DNA of 64,000 nt from Frigoribacterium endophyticum (GCF_011759585.1 NZ_JAAOYV010000002.1:617510-681509); one strand, 5' to 3'. Counted from the first letter of the stretch, positions 11,868 through 21,011 are shown. The notes: generated from the sequence alone by a model not told the origin. Translations and numbers: made by a program.

Positions 11868-12113
11868 CTAGCGCGCCGGGTCGGCCGGGGCCGGCGACAC
11901 CGTGGTCGCCGTCGCGGGAGCGGCGGTCGCGGCGACCGTCGGGGCGGCCGCCGACGCGGCGTCGGCCTCGGCGCCCTTCTCGGTCTCCTTCTTGAAGATG
12001 CTGATCGACTGGCCGAGGCCCTTCGCGAGGGCGGGGAGCTTCGTCGAGCCGAAGAGCAGCAGGACGATGCCGAGGATGATCAGCAGGTGCACTCCGCCGA
12101 GGTTGGCGAGCAT
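11868..12113 (-). CDS. tatA: Sec-independent translocase subunit TatA/E
   Basis: An 81-residue protein with the TatA plan: a short N-terminal membrane helix (LLIILGIVLLLF, residues 9-20), the hinge FGSTKLPALAKGLGQ with the conserved Phe-Gly and Lys-Leu-Pro, an amphipathic helix (SISIFKKETE), then an Ala/Thr/Pro-rich tail. TatA forms the pore of twin-arginine export. An AAGGAG site is six bases before the ATG. TatA is usually beside tatC, which is not in this window, so this may be a second copy. The repeat protein at 32601-34262 carries a twin-arginine leader and is one possible client. Confidence 0.88.
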   Translation of the reverse strand: MLANLGGVHLLIILGIVLLLFGSTKLPALAKGLGQSISIFKKETEKGAEADAASAAAPTVAATAAPATATTVSPAPADPAR

Positions 12114-12276
12114 GGGGACTCCTTGGGTCGTGAGGGCGTCCCGGAGGTACCGGGTCGTCCCGCACCGTAGGCCGCGCCGGAGGGCCGTGCGGCGAGCCGG
12201 CCCCGTCGCCGTGGTGGACGCGCCCCGCGATGCCACCCCCGCCTCCACCCCGCCCGTCGCCCGGTCTCACGTCGTG

Positions 12277-12298
12277 CCGGAGGAGATCTCACCTCCGG
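12277..12298. promoter_or_regulatory. Inverted repeat in the tatA/LuxR intergenic region
   Basis: CCGGAGG (12277-12283) and CCTCCGG (12292-12298) pair around an eight-base centre AGATCTCA, itself partly symmetrical. The repeat is followed by the most AT-rich stretch between the divergent tatA and LuxR genes (GATATTTTG, 12311-12319), where the regulator promoter is expected. It lies 60 nt before the LuxR start, so an operator is more likely than a terminator. Confidence 0.45.
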
Positions 12299-12357
12299 CG
12301 TGATGAGTGTGATATTTTGTGTTCCTGCACTGGATATCTTCCACAGGAGAGGCCACC

Positions 12358-14967
12358 ATGTCACCCACGTCCACGCTCGCCGAGCACCGCTCCCCCGACC
12401 AGGGCCTCCGCGGTCGCCCCCGCACCCGCCGCCACGTGCTGCGTCGCGAGGGCGTCTCGGATGCCCTCAGCCGTGCGGCGGAGGCCTCGGTCGTCGTGGT
12501 GCGCGGGCCCGCCGGCGTCGGCAAGACGACCGCCGTCGCGGCCTGGCTCGACGAGGCGCCGGCCCGGGGCGCCTGGTGGACGGTGCGGGGCGACCAGGCC
12601 CTCGCCGACGTCTGGGCGGGCGTGGCCCGACTGCTCGCCCCCACGGTCGGCGACGTCGACGGCGCCCCCCTCGCCGCCCTCGACGAGGTGCTGGGCGGAC
12701 TGGCCGCCCCGGTCACCGTGGTGCTCGACGACGTCGACCGCCTCGACGACCCGCGGCTCGCGGCCGACGTGGAACGCCTCGTGCTGCGCCACGACCACCT
12801 CCACGTCGTGCTGGTCGGCCGCGTGCGGACGGCCTTCGAGCGCGCCGCGGGCGCCGACCTCGACGTCGAGCTCGTCGCCCCCGACGTCTTCGAGCTCGAC
12901 CGGGGCGAGGTCGCTGCGCTGCTCACGGCCCGCGGGGTCTGCTTCGACGACGCCGCGCTCTCCCTCGTCGACGACGCGCTCGGCGGCTGGGCCGTCGCCG
13001 TGCAGCGCCTGGCGCACGAGCTGGCCCTGCAGCCGCGGCGCCTGTGGCGACGCCGCGACCTCGCCCCGCTCGTGGCCCGGCTCGAGGGCGAGCTGGCCGG
13101 CGACGTGTCGGCGCAGGCCGAGGCCCTCGTCGGGGCCGACGCGCTCCGGGCCGCCGCCGAGCTCCCCTTCCTCTCGCCCGAGCTGCTCGAGGCCGTCACC
13201 GGCGACCGCGACGCCGCGGCCGAGCTGCTCGACGTCGTCGAGCGGTCGGGCGTCGGCGGCTGGACGGTCGTCGGCAGCACCCGGCACCTCGTGCTGGTGC
13301 CGGTCGTCCGCCGGGTCCTGCTCGAGCGCCGGGTCGACGAGGCCCAGCGGGAGGAGGCCCGGCGCGTCCAGGTGGCCGGAGCCCGCCAGCTGCTCGACGA
13401 CGGCGACGCCCGGGAGGCCCTGGGGCTCGCGGCCGCGGCCCACGACTGGCCCCTGCTCGGCGAGGTGCTCGAGCGGCACCACGCCGAGCTGACCCGCGAC
13501 CACGCCGACGAGGTCCTGGGCGTGCTCGAGACCGTGCCCGAGGGGCCCCTGCGCACCGACCCGTGGCTGCTCTGCCTGCTCGGCAAGCTCTCGGCGTTCC
13601 GCGGTCGCAGCTGGCTGGCCGCCGCCGGCACCCTCGCCGCCGCCGACACGGCCGCGCGCGAGCTGCAGAAGGACGCGGGCCCCACCGGCGCCCTCCGGCT
13701 CGCCGCGGTGCGCATCGCGGCGCTGCGGCGGGCGGGCAGCGTCGGGAGGGCCGCGGCCCTCGCCCGACGCACCCGGGAGTCGATGGCCCAGCTCCGGGTG
13801 CCCCGCACCCCCGAGCTCGCGCGTCGACTGGCCGACGCCCACCTCCAGATCGGCCTCTCGCTCTTCCACGAGGGGGCGTACGACGAGGCACTGCTCGAGT
13901 TCGGCGCCGTCGGGCGCCTCGACGAGGCGACCGACCCGGTGCGCCTGCGGGCCCTCGGCACCGCGGCCCTCGTGCACGCCCTCGACGGGCGGCTCGGCGA
14001 GGCACGGGCGCTCGTCGCCGCGGCGGAGGGCGACGAGCGCTGGTCGGACTGGCGGCACACGGTCTGGGCACTGCCGGCGCACCTCGCGGCCGGCGTCGCC
14101 GCGCTCGACGCGGGCGACGACCGGGAGGCCCGTCGCCGGGTCCGCACGGCGGCCAGCATGCCGGCCTCCGTGGAGGAGTGGCCCGTCGTCGCGTGGCTCA
14201 CGGCCCTGCGGCACCTGGCCCACGGCGACGGGGCCGCCGGCTTCAGCGTCGTCCGCGACGCGGAGGCCGCCCACCCGCAGGGCGTGGCGAGCAACCACCT
14301 GCACGGGCTCCTGACCGCCCTGAAGTCCGACTTCCTCCTGCTCTCGAAGCAGGCGCGCTCGGCCCTCGGCGCCCTGCGGCCCTTCGTCGACGGCCGCGAG
14401 TCGGTCGCCGGGGCGCACGCCCGGGCGCTGCTCTTCGCGGGCGCGGCGGCCGACGCCCGGGTCGTCGCCGACCGCATGGTCTGGCGGGGCCGGCTCGCGC
14501 CCCGCCCGCAGCTCGAGCTGCAGCTCGTCCGGGCGGTCGCCAGCGGCCGCGTCGGCGACCTCGACGTCGCACGGACGGCGCTCGAGCAGGCCGTCTCGGT
14601 GTCGGCCCGCCACGACCTCCGCCTGCCGTGGTGGCTCGTCCCCGCCGAGGAGCTCCGCTCCCTCGCCCGGCAGGCGGGCGTCGACCTCGACCCGGTGCTC
14701 GCCGACGCTCCCCGCATCTACTCGAGCGGCCTCACCGTGCCCAAGCTCACGCGACGCGAGGCCGTCGTGCTCGCGCAGCTGCGCGGCGCCGGCTCCGTCG
14801 AGGACATCGCCCGCACCCTCGGGGTCTCCCACAACACCGTCAAGAGCCAGGTGCGGAGCCTCTACCGCAAGCTCGGCGTGAGCACCCGGCCGGCGGCCCT
14901 CCGCGTCGCCTACGAGTGGCGGCTCCTGGCCCCCGTCAGCCGCGAGCAGGCGGCCACCGCCTCCTAG
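12358..14967 (+). CDS. LuxR-type regulator with N-terminal NTPase
   Basis: An 869-residue MalT/LAL-like regulator. A P-loop GPAGVGKT is at residues 50-57 and a Walker B-like VVLDDVD about 65 residues later; a long helical middle with TPR-like pairs (about 380-780) follows. A C-terminal LuxR helix-turn-helix (LTRREAVVLAQLRGAGSVEDIARTLGVSHNTVKSQVRSLYRKL in outline) occupies about residues 800-850. These proteins are ATP-dependent activators that respond to a small ligand. The ATG at 12358 has an AGGAGA site eight bases upstream and is preferred to 12319. It borders the exopolysaccharide island and is a candidate regulator of it. Its stop codon overlaps that of the convergent PqqD gene within one CTAG. 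Confidence 0.85.
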   Translation: MSPTSTLAEHRSPDQGLRGRPRTRRHVLRREGVSDALSRAAEASVVVVRGPAGVGKTTAVAAWLDEAPARGAWWTVRGDQALADVWAGVARLLAPTVGDVDGAPLAALDEVLGGLAAPVTVVLDDVDRLDDPRLAADVERLVLRHDHLHVVLVGRVRTAFERAAGADLDVELVAPDVFELDRGEVAALLTARGVCFDDAALSLVDDALGGWAVAVQRLAHELALQPRRLWRRRDLAPLVARLEGELAGDVSAQAEALVGADALRAAAELPFLSPELLEAVTGDRDAAAELLDVVERSGVGGWTVVGSTRHLVLVPVVRRVLLERRVDEAQREEARRVQVAGARQLLDDGDAREALGLAAAAHDWPLLGEVLERHHAELTRDHADEVLGVLETVPEGPLRTDPWLLCLLGKLSAFRGRSWLAAAGTLAAADTAARELQKDAGPTGALRLAAVRIAALRRAGSVGRAAALARRTRESMAQLRVPRTPELARRLADAHLQIGLSLFHEGAYDEALLEFGAVGRLDEATDPVRLRALGTAALVHALDGRLGEARALVAAAEGDERWSDWRHTVWALPAHLAAGVAALDAGDDREARRRVRTAASMPASVEEWPVVAWLTALRHLAHGDGAAGFSVVRDAEAAHPQGVASNHLHGLLTALKSDFLLLSKQARSALGALRPFVDGRESVAGAHARALLFAGAAADARVVADRMVWRGRLAPRPQLELQLVRAVASGRVGDLDVARTALEQAVSVSARHDLRLPWWLVPAEELRSLARQAGVDLDPVLADAPRIYSSGLTVPKLTRREAVVLAQLRGAGSVEDIARTLGVSHNTVKSQVRSLYRKLGVSTRPAALRVAYEWRLLAPVSREQAATAS

Positions 14968-15329
14968 GCCCGTTCCGCCCGCTCGACGAGCCCCTCGGCC
15001 ACCAGCTGCGCGACGAAGGCCGACACCTGCTCGCGCACCGCCGCGGGGTCGGCCCCGGGGTGGTCGCGGAGCGACGCGTCGACGAGGTCGTCGACCGCGG
15101 CGACGCCGTCGAGCCGCGCCCAGAGCTCCGCCGCCGTGCCCTCGAGCCGGCGGAGCGTGCTGCGGTCGAGCTGAGCGACGACGAGCGCGTCGCCGTCACG
15201 GGCGACCGCGGCGCGCGGCGACACGCGGACGACGAGGCGGCCGTCGGCTCCTGAGCCTCCGGGGCCTCCGTCGGGCGGTGCCGCGCGCCCCTCGCCGGGC
15301 CCTCGGCCGGTCCCCTCGCCGTCGGTCAT
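14964..15329 (-). CDS. PqqD-family peptide-binding protein
   Basis: A 121-residue protein. The first 30 residues are Gly/Pro-rich and probably disordered. The rest fits the PqqD fold: RVSPRAAVARDGDALVV (strands), then LEGTAAELWARLDGVAAVDDLVDASLRD, then a C-terminal helix pair FVAQLVAEGLVERA. PqqD domains bind the leader of a precursor peptide and deliver it to a modifying enzyme. A second PqqD domain is fused to the HprK-like kinase at 28623-29855. It faces away from the phosphatase operon across the direct-repeat site at 15391-15407. No precursor peptide was recognised. Confidence 0.7.
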   Translation of the reverse strand: MTDGEGTGRGPGEGRAAPPDGGPGGSGADGRLVVRVSPRAAVARDGDALVVAQLDRSTLRRLEGTAAELWARLDGVAAVDDLVDASLRDHPGADPAAVREQVSAFVAQLVAEGLVERAERA

Positions 15330-15380
15330 CCGGCCATCTTCCCACGCCGCCCGGCCACGGCACGCGGGGTGTCATGCGAC

Positions 15381-15410
15381 ATGTCACCCCGGTGAAGGGC
15401 GGGGTGACAT
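15381..15410 (+). promoter_or_regulatory. EPS direct-repeat element, site 1, inside a hairpin
   Basis: GGTGA at 15391-15395 and 15403-15407, start-to-start 12 bases, point toward the phosphatase operon, which starts 107 nt after the second unit. The same stretch forms an 11-base inverted repeat (15381-15391 and 15400-15410, loop GTGAAGGG). A TACGGT box at 15472-15477 could be the -10 of the operon. The element matches four others at 20810, 25059, 32494 and 34399. Confidence 0.6.
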
Positions 15411-15514
15411 CTCGGCGGCCGGGGCCCGTCGCACCGCCCGACCCGCGACTCCCGGGGGTGACGGCGCTGCCTACGGTGCACGCCTCTGACACCGACCCCG
15501 AGGAGCTGATCACG

Positions 15515-16150
15515 GTGCCACGCCCCGAGACCCGACCCGCCGCCCACCGCCTGCCCTGGGCCACCGCGACCGAGACCGTCGAGCCCGCCCGGGCGGGCGG
15601 CCCGTTCGCGATCGTCGTCGTCTGCCGGGCCAACGAGGCCCGCTCGCCGCTGATCGAGAGGCTGCTCGGCGCGGAGCTCGAGCGCCTCGCCCCCGGCGAC
15701 TTCCGCGTCACGAGCTGCGGCACCCGGGCCCGGGTCGGCGCCGGCGCCGCGCTCGGCACCCTCGAGCTGCTCCGGTCGCACGGCATCGACGCGGCCGACC
15801 ACCGTGCCCGGCAGCTGACCCCGGCCGAGCTCGACGACGTCGACCTCGTCGTCACGGCGGAGCGGAGCCACTCCGACCGCGTGCTCGACCTCGCGCCCGG
15901 GCTCTTCAAGCGCACCTTCACCTTCCTCGAGCTGGCCGGTCTCGCCGTGCACGCCGAGACCGGCGCCCTCGAGGGCCGGGCGTTCGTCGAGCGGGCCGCC
16001 GCCCTCCGCGCCGGCCTCGCCGTCGTCGACGGCCACCGGGCCGACCTCGACGACCCGGTCTCGACGGTCCCCGGCGCGTTCGAGCTGCTCGACCTGCGCA
16101 CGCAGGACGCGGTGTTCGTCATCGCACGCGCCCTCGCGGGTGCGTCGTGA
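15515..16150 (+). CDS. Low-molecular-weight protein tyrosine phosphatase (Wzb-like)
   Basis: A 211-residue phosphatase. The P-loop C-x5-R is CRANEAR at residues 37-43, followed by Ser, as in arsenate-reductase/LMW-PTP folds. A DDP segment near residue 180 matches the general-acid loop. In capsule and exopolysaccharide loci such enzymes remove phosphate from the tyrosine tail of the chain-length kinase; the kinase here is at 21012-22724. The GTG at 15515 has an AGGAG site nine bases upstream and is preferred over longer frames. The first gene of a five-gene unit, it overlaps the next by GTGA. Confidence 0.88.
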   Translation: MPRPETRPAAHRLPWATATETVEPARAGGPFAIVVVCRANEARSPLIERLLGAELERLAPGDFRVTSCGTRARVGAGAALGTLELLRSHGIDAADHRARQLTPAELDDVDLVVTAERSHSDRVLDLAPGLFKRTFTFLELAGLAVHAETGALEGRAFVERAAALRAGLAVVDGHRADLDDPVSTVPGAFELLDLRTQDAVFVIARALAGAS

Positions 16151-17358
16151 CCGGCACCGTGCCGCCCCGCGACGACGTCGGCCCCGTGACGGACGGGCTG
16201 GCGCTCGTCTTCCCGGAGAACGCCGGGGAGCCCGTGTCGCTGCCGCCGCGGCGTCGGCGCAGCCACCAGCCGCACGCCTCGTCGTCGCGCACCCACCCCC
16301 GCACCGACGGGTCCCGCGACGCGGGCCCCCGCACCGCCGGGTCCCGCGGCCGGGCGGCCGCGCGCGGCCCCCGTCGCCGACGCGCCCTCCGCCGCCTCAC
16401 CGCTGTGCTCGTCGTCCTCGTCGGGCTGCCGCTGCTGGCCGGCGCCCTCGTTCAGCTCGGCTGGCGGTCGGGGGTGACCACCTTCGAGGCCGATCCCTTC
16501 CCGTCCGGCAGCCGACCCGCGCCTCCGGCCGACGGGGCCCTCAACGTGCTGCTCATCGGCTCCGACAGCCGCGACGGCGACCTCGACGCGGTCGACGAGG
16601 CCGGCCCCACGGGTCAGCGCTCCGACACGATGATGCTCGTCAACGTCTCCGGCGACCGCCGCGACGTGACCGTGGTCTCGATCATGCGCGACCTCTGGGT
16701 CGACGTGCCGGGGCACGGCGAGGCGAAGGTGAACGCGGCCTACGCCTGGGGCGGCGCGCCGCTGCTCGTGCAGACGGTCGAGCAGCTGCTCGACACCCGC
16801 GTGGCCCACGTGGCCCTGGTCGACTTCGAGGGCTTCGCCTCGATGTCGACCGCGCTCGGCGGCGTCGAGGTCGACTCCCCCGTCGCCTTCAGCAGCCGCA
16901 ACGTGCCGGGCCACGACTTCGCCGCCGGGGCGAACACCGTCGCCGGCGAGCGGGCCCTGGCCTTCGTGCGCGAGCGGTACGCGTTCGCCGACGCCGACCA
17001 CCAACGCGTGCGCAACCAGCAGGCGTTCCTCCGCGGCGTCGTCGACGGGCTGCTCCGCGACGGCCTCGCCGACCCCGGCCGCCTGGCGTCCTTCGTCAGC
17101 ACGACGACCCGCTGGGTGACCGTCGACGCCGGGCTCGGCCCCGCCGAGACGACCCGCCTCGGCTACGAGCTGCGCGGCGTCCGGGCCGACGACGTCGCCT
17201 TCTTCACCCTCCCCACCGCCGGCGGCGGCGTGCGGGGCGGCGGCCAGTCCGTCGTCCTGCCCGACGAGGCGGCGACGACCGCCGTCTCCGCCGCCCTCGC
17301 CGACGACGACCTGCGCCGCTGGAGCGACGCGGCAGACCTCACCCCGGAGCGACCATGA
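16147..17358 (+). CDS. LytR-CpsA-Psr (LCP) family glycopolymer ligase
   Basis: A 403-residue membrane-anchored protein: a basic, low-complexity cytoplasmic head (residues 1-80), one membrane helix (about 81-103), then the external LCP domain (about 130-330). Conserved LCP elements are LNVLLIGSDSRDGD, RSDTMMLV, VVSIMRDLWVDVPG, KVNAAYAWGG and the FVRERYAFADADHQRVRNQQ stretch with the Arg pair that binds polyprenyl pyrophosphate. LCP enzymes move lipid-linked glycans to the cell wall, so this one probably attaches the polymer made by this island. The GTG overlaps the phosphatase stop, and the ATGA at the end couples it to the glycosyltransferase. Confidence 0.9.
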   Translation: MTGTVPPRDDVGPVTDGLALVFPENAGEPVSLPPRRRRSHQPHASSSRTHPRTDGSRDAGPRTAGSRGRAAARGPRRRRALRRLTAVLVVLVGLPLLAGALVQLGWRSGVTTFEADPFPSGSRPAPPADGALNVLLIGSDSRDGDLDAVDEAGPTGQRSDTMMLVNVSGDRRDVTVVSIMRDLWVDVPGHGEAKVNAAYAWGGAPLLVQTVEQLLDTRVAHVALVDFEGFASMSTALGGVEVDSPVAFSSRNVPGHDFAAGANTVAGERALAFVRERYAFADADHQRVRNQQAFLRGVVDGLLRDGLADPGRLASFVSTTTRWVTVDAGLGPAETTRLGYELRGVRADDVAFFTLPTAGGGVRGGGQSVVLPDEAATTAVSAALADDDLRRWSDAADLTPERP

Positions 17359-18962
17359 CCAGCACCCTCCGGGGCCCGACCACCACGGGCCCCGCCACGA
17401 CCGACGCGACGACCGCGGTCCGGGCCCGGCCCGCCGACCGACCCGCCGTCCGCCCCACCGAGCCGCGGCCCGAGCGCCCGGCCGAGCGTCCCGCCGAGCG
17501 CCCCGCCGACCGCACCCCGCCCCGGGCGCCGGCACCGCGCCTCCCCCGGCGTGCCCTGCCCGTCGTCCCGATGGCCGTCACTGAGGCGGCCGCCCTGCTC
17601 GTCGCGACGTCCGCCGCGCAGCTCGCCTGGTTCGGGCGCGGCCCCCAGGGGCTCGCGATCGGCGACGGCGGCGTGGGCTACAGCACCGTCTCGGTGGCCC
17701 TCACGGCGGCCTGGACCCTCCTCCTCGTCGTCGTCCGCGCCGACGTCCGACCCGACGACCTCTTCGCGACCGGCACCGCGGCGTTCCGCGACGTGCTGCG
17801 CGCGACCGTCGTCGTGGCGGTCGGCGTGAGCCTCTTCTCCGCGGCGACGCAGACGCAGATCTCCCGCGGGTGGCTGCTCGTCGCCGTGCCCGCCGGGCTC
17901 GCCGTGCTGCTGCTCAACCGGCTCGCGTGGCGCGCGCACGTCCGGGCGCTGCGGGCCGCCCGGCGCCTCGGCACCCGCACCGTCGTCGTCGGCACGGCCG
18001 CCGGCGTGGCCGGCCTCCGCCAGGTCCTCGCCCGCGATGCGTCGTCGGGGCTCGACGTCGTCGCCGAGGTCGTCCTGGACGACCTCGACGACGCCCCGGT
18101 GGCCCACGCCGCCCGCACCGCGGAGCTCGTCTCGCTCGTCGAGCGGCGACTGGCCGCCGAGGGCGCGGAGGGCGTGGTCGTCGTCGGCAGCGGGCTCGTC
18201 GGCGACGAGTTCGTGCGCCGCCTGTCGTGGGCCCTCGAGGGCGGCGACGTGCAGCTGATCGTGTCGCCGCAGGTCGGCCCGGTGTCGAGCCGGCGCCTGC
18301 AGCCCGTGGCCGTCGGCGGGCACCAGCTCATCCGCGTCGACCGGGTCCAGCTCGGCGGGCGCCAGTCGGTGCTCAAGCGCCTGATGGACGTGGCGCTCTC
18401 CGCCGTGGGCCTCGTGGTGCTCGCGCCGCTGCTCGCCGGCGTGGCCGCGGCGATCCGCCTGACGTCGCCCGGCCCCGCGGTGTTCCGCCAGACCCGCGTC
18501 GGCGTCGACGGCGCCGAGTTCACCCTCTACAAGTTCCGCAGCATGGTCACCGGGGCGGACGCCCTCGTCACCGCCCTCGTCTCCGACGACGACGACGCCC
18601 GCGGCCCGCTCTTCAAGATGCGCGACGACCCCCGGGTCACTCGGGTCGGCCGCGTCATCCGCCGGTTCTCGGTCGACGAGCTGCCGCAGCTGGTCAACGT
18701 GCTGCGCGGCGACATGAGCCTCGTGGGCCCCCGCCCGCCCCTGCCGCGCGAGGTCGCCGCCTACGACCGCACGGCCCACCGACGCCTGCTGACCCGCCCC
18801 GGCCTGACCGGGGCCTGGCAGGTCAGCGGCCGCGCCGACCTCGACTGGGAGGAGGGGCTCGTGATCGACCTCCTCTACGTCGAGAACTGGACCCTCGCGG
18901 GCGACCTCGCCATCCTCGGCCGCACCGTCGGCGCCGTCCTCCGAGCACGGGGGGCCTACTGA
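17355..18962 (+). CDS. Polyprenyl glycosylphosphotransferase (priming enzyme)
   Basis: A 535-residue protein of the WbaP/CpsE type. A Pro/Arg-rich head (PAERPAERPADR repeats, residues 35-55) is followed by several membrane helices (about 70-200), a nucleotide-binding-like middle, a further membrane helix near 345-370 and the Bac_transf catalytic domain (about 340-535). That domain has FRQTRVGVDG, FTLYKFRSMV, RFSVDELPQLVNVLRGDMSLVGPRP in outline, and RPGLTGAWQVSGR. It transfers a sugar-1-phosphate onto undecaprenyl phosphate to start repeat-unit synthesis. Starts within an ATGA overlap and ends in TGATG with the next gene. Confidence 0.93.
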   Translation: MTSTLRGPTTTGPATTDATTAVRARPADRPAVRPTEPRPERPAERPAERPADRTPPRAPAPRLPRRALPVVPMAVTEAAALLVATSAAQLAWFGRGPQGLAIGDGGVGYSTVSVALTAAWTLLLVVVRADVRPDDLFATGTAAFRDVLRATVVVAVGVSLFSAATQTQISRGWLLVAVPAGLAVLLLNRLAWRAHVRALRAARRLGTRTVVVGTAAGVAGLRQVLARDASSGLDVVAEVVLDDLDDAPVAHAARTAELVSLVERRLAAEGAEGVVVVGSGLVGDEFVRRLSWALEGGDVQLIVSPQVGPVSSRRLQPVAVGGHQLIRVDRVQLGGRQSVLKRLMDVALSAVGLVVLAPLLAGVAAAIRLTSPGPAVFRQTRVGVDGAEFTLYKFRSMVTGADALVTALVSDDDDARGPLFKMRDDPRVTRVGRVIRRFSVDELPQLVNVLRGDMSLVGPRPPLPREVAAYDRTAHRRLLTRPGLTGAWQVSGRADLDWEEGLVIDLLYVENWTLAGDLAILGRTVGAVLRARGAY

Positions 18963-19756
18963 TGTCGCTCGTCACCGCGCCCCTGCTGCGCGTCGGCGCC
19001 CGGGGCACGCACCTCGACGGGCAGCCGCTCTTCCGGGGCGGCCCCGACGAGCTCCTCGACGCGATGGAGGCGCTGGTCGCCTCGGGCGGCCGCCACCTGG
19101 TCATGACCCCGAACGTCGACCAGGTGCTGGCCCTCCGCACTGACCCGCGCACCGCCGCCGCGCACCGTGCCGCCTCCCTGCGGATCGCCGACGGCGCCCC
19201 CCTCGTCGGCCTCGCCCGTCTGCTCGGCGACCAGCACATCCAGCGGCTCACGGGCGCCGACCTCCTCGGCGACGTCGTCGCCCGGGCGGCGCGGAACGGC
19301 TGGCGCGTCGCGATCGTCGGGGGCGCCGAGGGCGTCAGCGACGACGCGGCGGCCAGGCTGAGGGCGTCGTCGCCGGGCGTCCGCCTCGTCACCGTGCCCT
19401 TCCCGTTCGTGCGCTCGGTCGACGACGCCGGGTGCAGAGCCGTCGCCGACGCGCTGCGCGTCGAGCGGCCCGACGTCGTCTTCGCCTGCCTCGGCTCGCC
19501 GAAGCAGGAGGCCTGGTTCCTCGAGTGGCGCGACCGCCTCCCCCCGGGCGTCTACGTCGGCGCCGGCGCCGCCGTCGAGTTCGCGGCGGGCACCCGGGCG
19601 CGTGCCCCGCGCCTCGTGCAGCGCCTCGGCGGCGAGTGGCTCTGGCGGCTCGCCCAGGAGCCGCGCCGCCTGGCGCACCGCTACCTCGTGCGCGGCCCGG
19701 CCTTCGTCGGCGTCGTGCTGGGCTCGCTCCTCGCGGCCCGCGGGCGGCGCTCGTGA
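18962..19756 (+). CDS. WecG/TagA/CpsF-family glycosyltransferase
   Basis: A 264-residue GT26-type enzyme. Seen in order are TPNVDQVLALR, RIADGAPLVGLARLLG (the DG dipeptide holds the catalytic Asp), RLTGADLL, VAIVGG, CLGSPKQEAWF, and GAAVEFAAGT near the C-terminus. Family members add the second sugar, often N-acetylmannosaminuronic acid or N-acetylmannosamine, to the lipid-linked primer. This follows the preceding gene product in both the pathway and the operon. The start codon shares one base with the previous stop (TGATG), and the end overlaps the GT2 start by GTGA. Confidence 0.9.
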   Translation: MSLVTAPLLRVGARGTHLDGQPLFRGGPDELLDAMEALVASGGRHLVMTPNVDQVLALRTDPRTAAAHRAASLRIADGAPLVGLARLLGDQHIQRLTGADLLGDVVARAARNGWRVAIVGGAEGVSDDAAARLRASSPGVRLVTVPFPFVRSVDDAGCRAVADALRVERPDVVFACLGSPKQEAWFLEWRDRLPPGVYVGAGAAVEFAAGTRARAPRLVQRLGGEWLWRLAQEPRRLAHRYLVRGPAFVGVVLGSLLAARGRRS

Positions 19757-20814
19757 GCGCGCCCCGGGTCACCGTCGTCTCGGCCGTGCACCGGCCGGGC
19801 CCCCACCTGCCCGCCTTCCTCGCCCGGCTCGACGGCTGCCTCGCCGAGGGCGCGCAGGTCGTCGTCGTCGACGACGCCTCCGGGGACGGCACCGGGGAGG
19901 CGCTGGTCACGTGGGCCGCGTCACGCCCGTCCGCCGTCGTGGTCGTCGCCGACGAGAACGCGGGCGTCGCCCGCAGCCGCAACCGGGCGCTCTGCCACGC
20001 CGTCGGCGACTTCGTGTGGTTCGTCGACCACGACGACGAGTGGGAGGACGACGCGCTCGCCGTCCTCACCGCCGCCACGGGCGACGACGACGGCGAGCGC
20101 GTCGACGTCGTCTGGTGCCGGGCCGACCACCGACGGGCGGCCGGGGTGCCCGGCAAGGTCGTCGACGGCCTCGCCGAGCACCGGACGGTGACCGGCGACG
20201 TCGCCCTCGCGCTCCTCCTCGACCGCCGGGTCGACGGGTTCCTCTGGTCGAAGCTGCTGCGACGCCGGCTGCTCGGCGACGCGCCCTTCCCCGAGCTGAC
20301 CTCGCAGAGCGACGTCGCGGGGGCGGCGGCGGTGCTGGCCCGCGCCTCCCGGGTGCGGTTCGTGCCCGAGGTGCTCTACCACTGGACCCACCGCCCGGGG
20401 TCGATCACGAGGGTCTCGACGCCGCGGCTCGCCAACCTCGAGCGGGCGCACGACCTCGTGCTGGCGGCGGCCCGGGCCCGGGGCGGCGCGGCCGCCGACG
20501 AGCGCGTGCGCCAGCGCTTCACCACGACCTTCCTCTGCCTGGCGCTCGTCGCCCTGCCCGTGCGCCTGGGCGCCCCCGCGGCGGTGCGGCGGGAGGGGCT
20601 CCGACGGGCCCGGCACGCCCTCGACGGCGTCGACCTCGGCGCGGTGCGACGACGCGACCCCCTGGCCTGGGGCGTGCTCCGGGGCGCCCTCGTGGCGCCC
20701 GCCGCGACGACCGCGGCGCTCCGCGTGCTGTACGCCGCGCACGACGTGAGGGGCCGTGCCCGGCTCCGGCTCGGGGCCGCCGCCCGGGCACGCGGAGCGG
20801 TCCACCCGGGGTGA
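19753..20814 (+). CDS. GT2-family glycosyltransferase
   Basis: A 353-residue enzyme with a GT-A fold. The nucleotide-sugar site is seen as VVVVDDASGDGT (about residues 36-47) and the metal-binding acidic motif as WFVDHDDEWEDD (about 92-103), unusual in reading DHDDE rather than DxD. About 120 C-terminal residues beyond the catalytic core are Arg/Ala-rich. It probably adds a sugar to the growing lipid-linked unit on the inner face of the membrane. It is the last gene of the first exopolysaccharide operon, and its stop codon overlaps direct-repeat site 2. Confidence 0.88.
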   Translation: MSAPRVTVVSAVHRPGPHLPAFLARLDGCLAEGAQVVVVDDASGDGTGEALVTWAASRPSAVVVVADENAGVARSRNRALCHAVGDFVWFVDHDDEWEDDALAVLTAATGDDDGERVDVVWCRADHRRAAGVPGKVVDGLAEHRTVTGDVALALLLDRRVDGFLWSKLLRRRLLGDAPFPELTSQSDVAGAAAVLARASRVRFVPEVLYHWTHRPGSITRVSTPRLANLERAHDLVLAAARARGGAAADERVRQRFTTTFLCLALVALPVRLGAPAAVRREGLRRARHALDGVDLGAVRRRDPLAWGVLRGALVAPAATTAALRVLYAAHDVRGRARLRLGAAARARGAVHPG

Positions 20815-20826
20815 GACCCGGGGTGA
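20810..20826 (+). promoter_or_regulatory. EPS direct-repeat element, site 2
   Basis: GGTGA at 20810-20814 and 20822-20826, 12 bases apart, inside a nearly exact 12-mer repeat of the form ACCCGGGGTGAG / ACCCGGGGTGAA. The first unit overlaps the stop codon of the GT2 gene. The tyrosine kinase gene starts 185 nt downstream. The possible -10 is TAGGAA at 20913-20918, weak. Confidence 0.6.
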
Positions 20827-21011
20827 AAGCCCCGTCCGCCCCGGGGCCCGCCCGCCCCGCGCCCCCGGGCATCGGCCCGCAGCGGGCCGCCGGGGCGCCC
20901 GGCCGCAGGCGGTAGGAACGACCCGGCGCCCGCCTCCGGACGCCCTCCGGCCCCCGGCCGGCACCCGCCCCCGCGACACCAGCAGCACCGCCACCGCGAC
21001 AGGAGAAGCCC

